A stretch of 7,305 bases of DNA, taken from NCBI GenBank assembly GCA_002401305.2, contig NVSO02000097.1, positions 1 through 7,305 on the forward strand, read 5' to 3'. The DNA comes from Rhodobiaceae bacterium (GTDB lineage: Bacteria; Pseudomonadota; Alphaproteobacteria; Parvibaculales; Parvibaculaceae). Below, in pieces: positions 7,191 to 7,305 of this stretch. The position numbers and the translations under genes are program-made. Each line of letters opens with the position of its first letter. Position 1 is the first letter of the stretch. Below the pieces are notes generated by a model. That model was not told the origin of the DNA. It saw nothing but the letters and a program-made list of their open reading frames with translations, and did no database searches.

Positions 7191-7305
7191 TTGCTCTCTG
7201 AGGTCATATTTGCTAGTTTGCAGCACGACTTTCCGGGCGGGATTCGGACCCGCATCTTCTCGGAACTAAAGGCATATTTTTCGCGTCCCATTGCGCTGGT
7301 TGAAC
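7191..7305 (+). CDS. Possible start of an unrecognised rightward gene (partial)
   Basis: A frame opens after a TGA at 7185-7187 and stays open for 38 codons to the window edge. A TTG at 7191 is preceded by GAGG at 7180-7183, 7 nt away, which is good ribosome-binding-site spacing. The predicted product begins LLSEVIFASLQHDFPGG (first residue Met if TTG initiates) and continues IRTRIFSELKAYFSRP. The codons look plausible for this genome, with mostly G/C third positions. I do not recognise the protein. The opposite strand is also open (about 30 codons ending at a TAG at 7213-7215), but it uses two AGA codons in a row and looks less coding-like. The stretch is too short to decide. Confidence 0.3.
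   Translation, partial: MLSEVIFASLQHDFPGGIRTRIFSELKAYFSRPIALVE

Noticed and set aside
7237..7253. A tRNA T-arm-like hairpin (5-bp GC stem, 7-nt loop) on the minus strand
   Set aside because: The loop reads TCCGAAT and not TTCGAAT. I could not find a matching acceptor stem, D arm or anticodon arm around it, so a tRNA is not supported.
7213..7305. The 3' end of a leftward gene ending in TAG at 7213-7215
   Set aside because: The frame is open for only about 30 codons, uses consecutive AGA codons unlike the neighbouring genes, and matches no family that I know. The rightward frame looks slightly better.

Overview
The window looks like a chromosomal segment from an alphaproteobacterium. Three things point there: a perfect GAAC-N7-GAAC box (the alphaproteobacterial LexA operator, unlike the enterobacterial CTGT-N8-ACAG box) upstream of the uvrA-side genes, uvrA and ssb as close divergent neighbours, and the UvrA sequence itself, whose first zinc module reads CPVSG, a form I associate with this class. 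I see no insertion sequence, integrase, CRISPR array or rRNA gene. I see no sign of recent transfer.

Layout, left to right. Positions 1-249 hold the 5' part of a leftward amidase-signature gene cut by the window edge. Positions 332-2416 hold a leftward phoD-family alkaline phosphatase/phosphodiesterase with a twin-arginine signal. Positions 2496-5579 hold leftward uvrA, complete and carrying an unusual lysine/alanine-rich C-terminal tail. Positions 5658-6176 hold a leftward GNAT acetyltransferase of the RimJ/RimL type. The divergent control region 6177-6430 contains the SOS box at 6205-6219. Rightward ssb follows at 6431-6985, with a strong intrinsic terminator at 7029-7060. The last part is an AT-rich spacer and possibly the start of another rightward gene that runs off the window (7191-7305, uncertain).

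How the genes may work together. UvrA (damage recognition in nucleotide excision repair) and SSB (single-strand DNA protection) form the conserved DNA-maintenance pair. The notable feature is that an acetyltransferase gene lies between uvrA and the only SOS box visible on the uvrA side. The box is 28 nt upstream of the acetyltransferase start, no terminator is visible between that gene and uvrA, and uvrA has no box of its own. I infer an SOS-controlled acetyltransferase-uvrA transcription unit. The phoD and amidase genes downstream have their own good ribosome-binding sites and no evident functional link to DNA repair.
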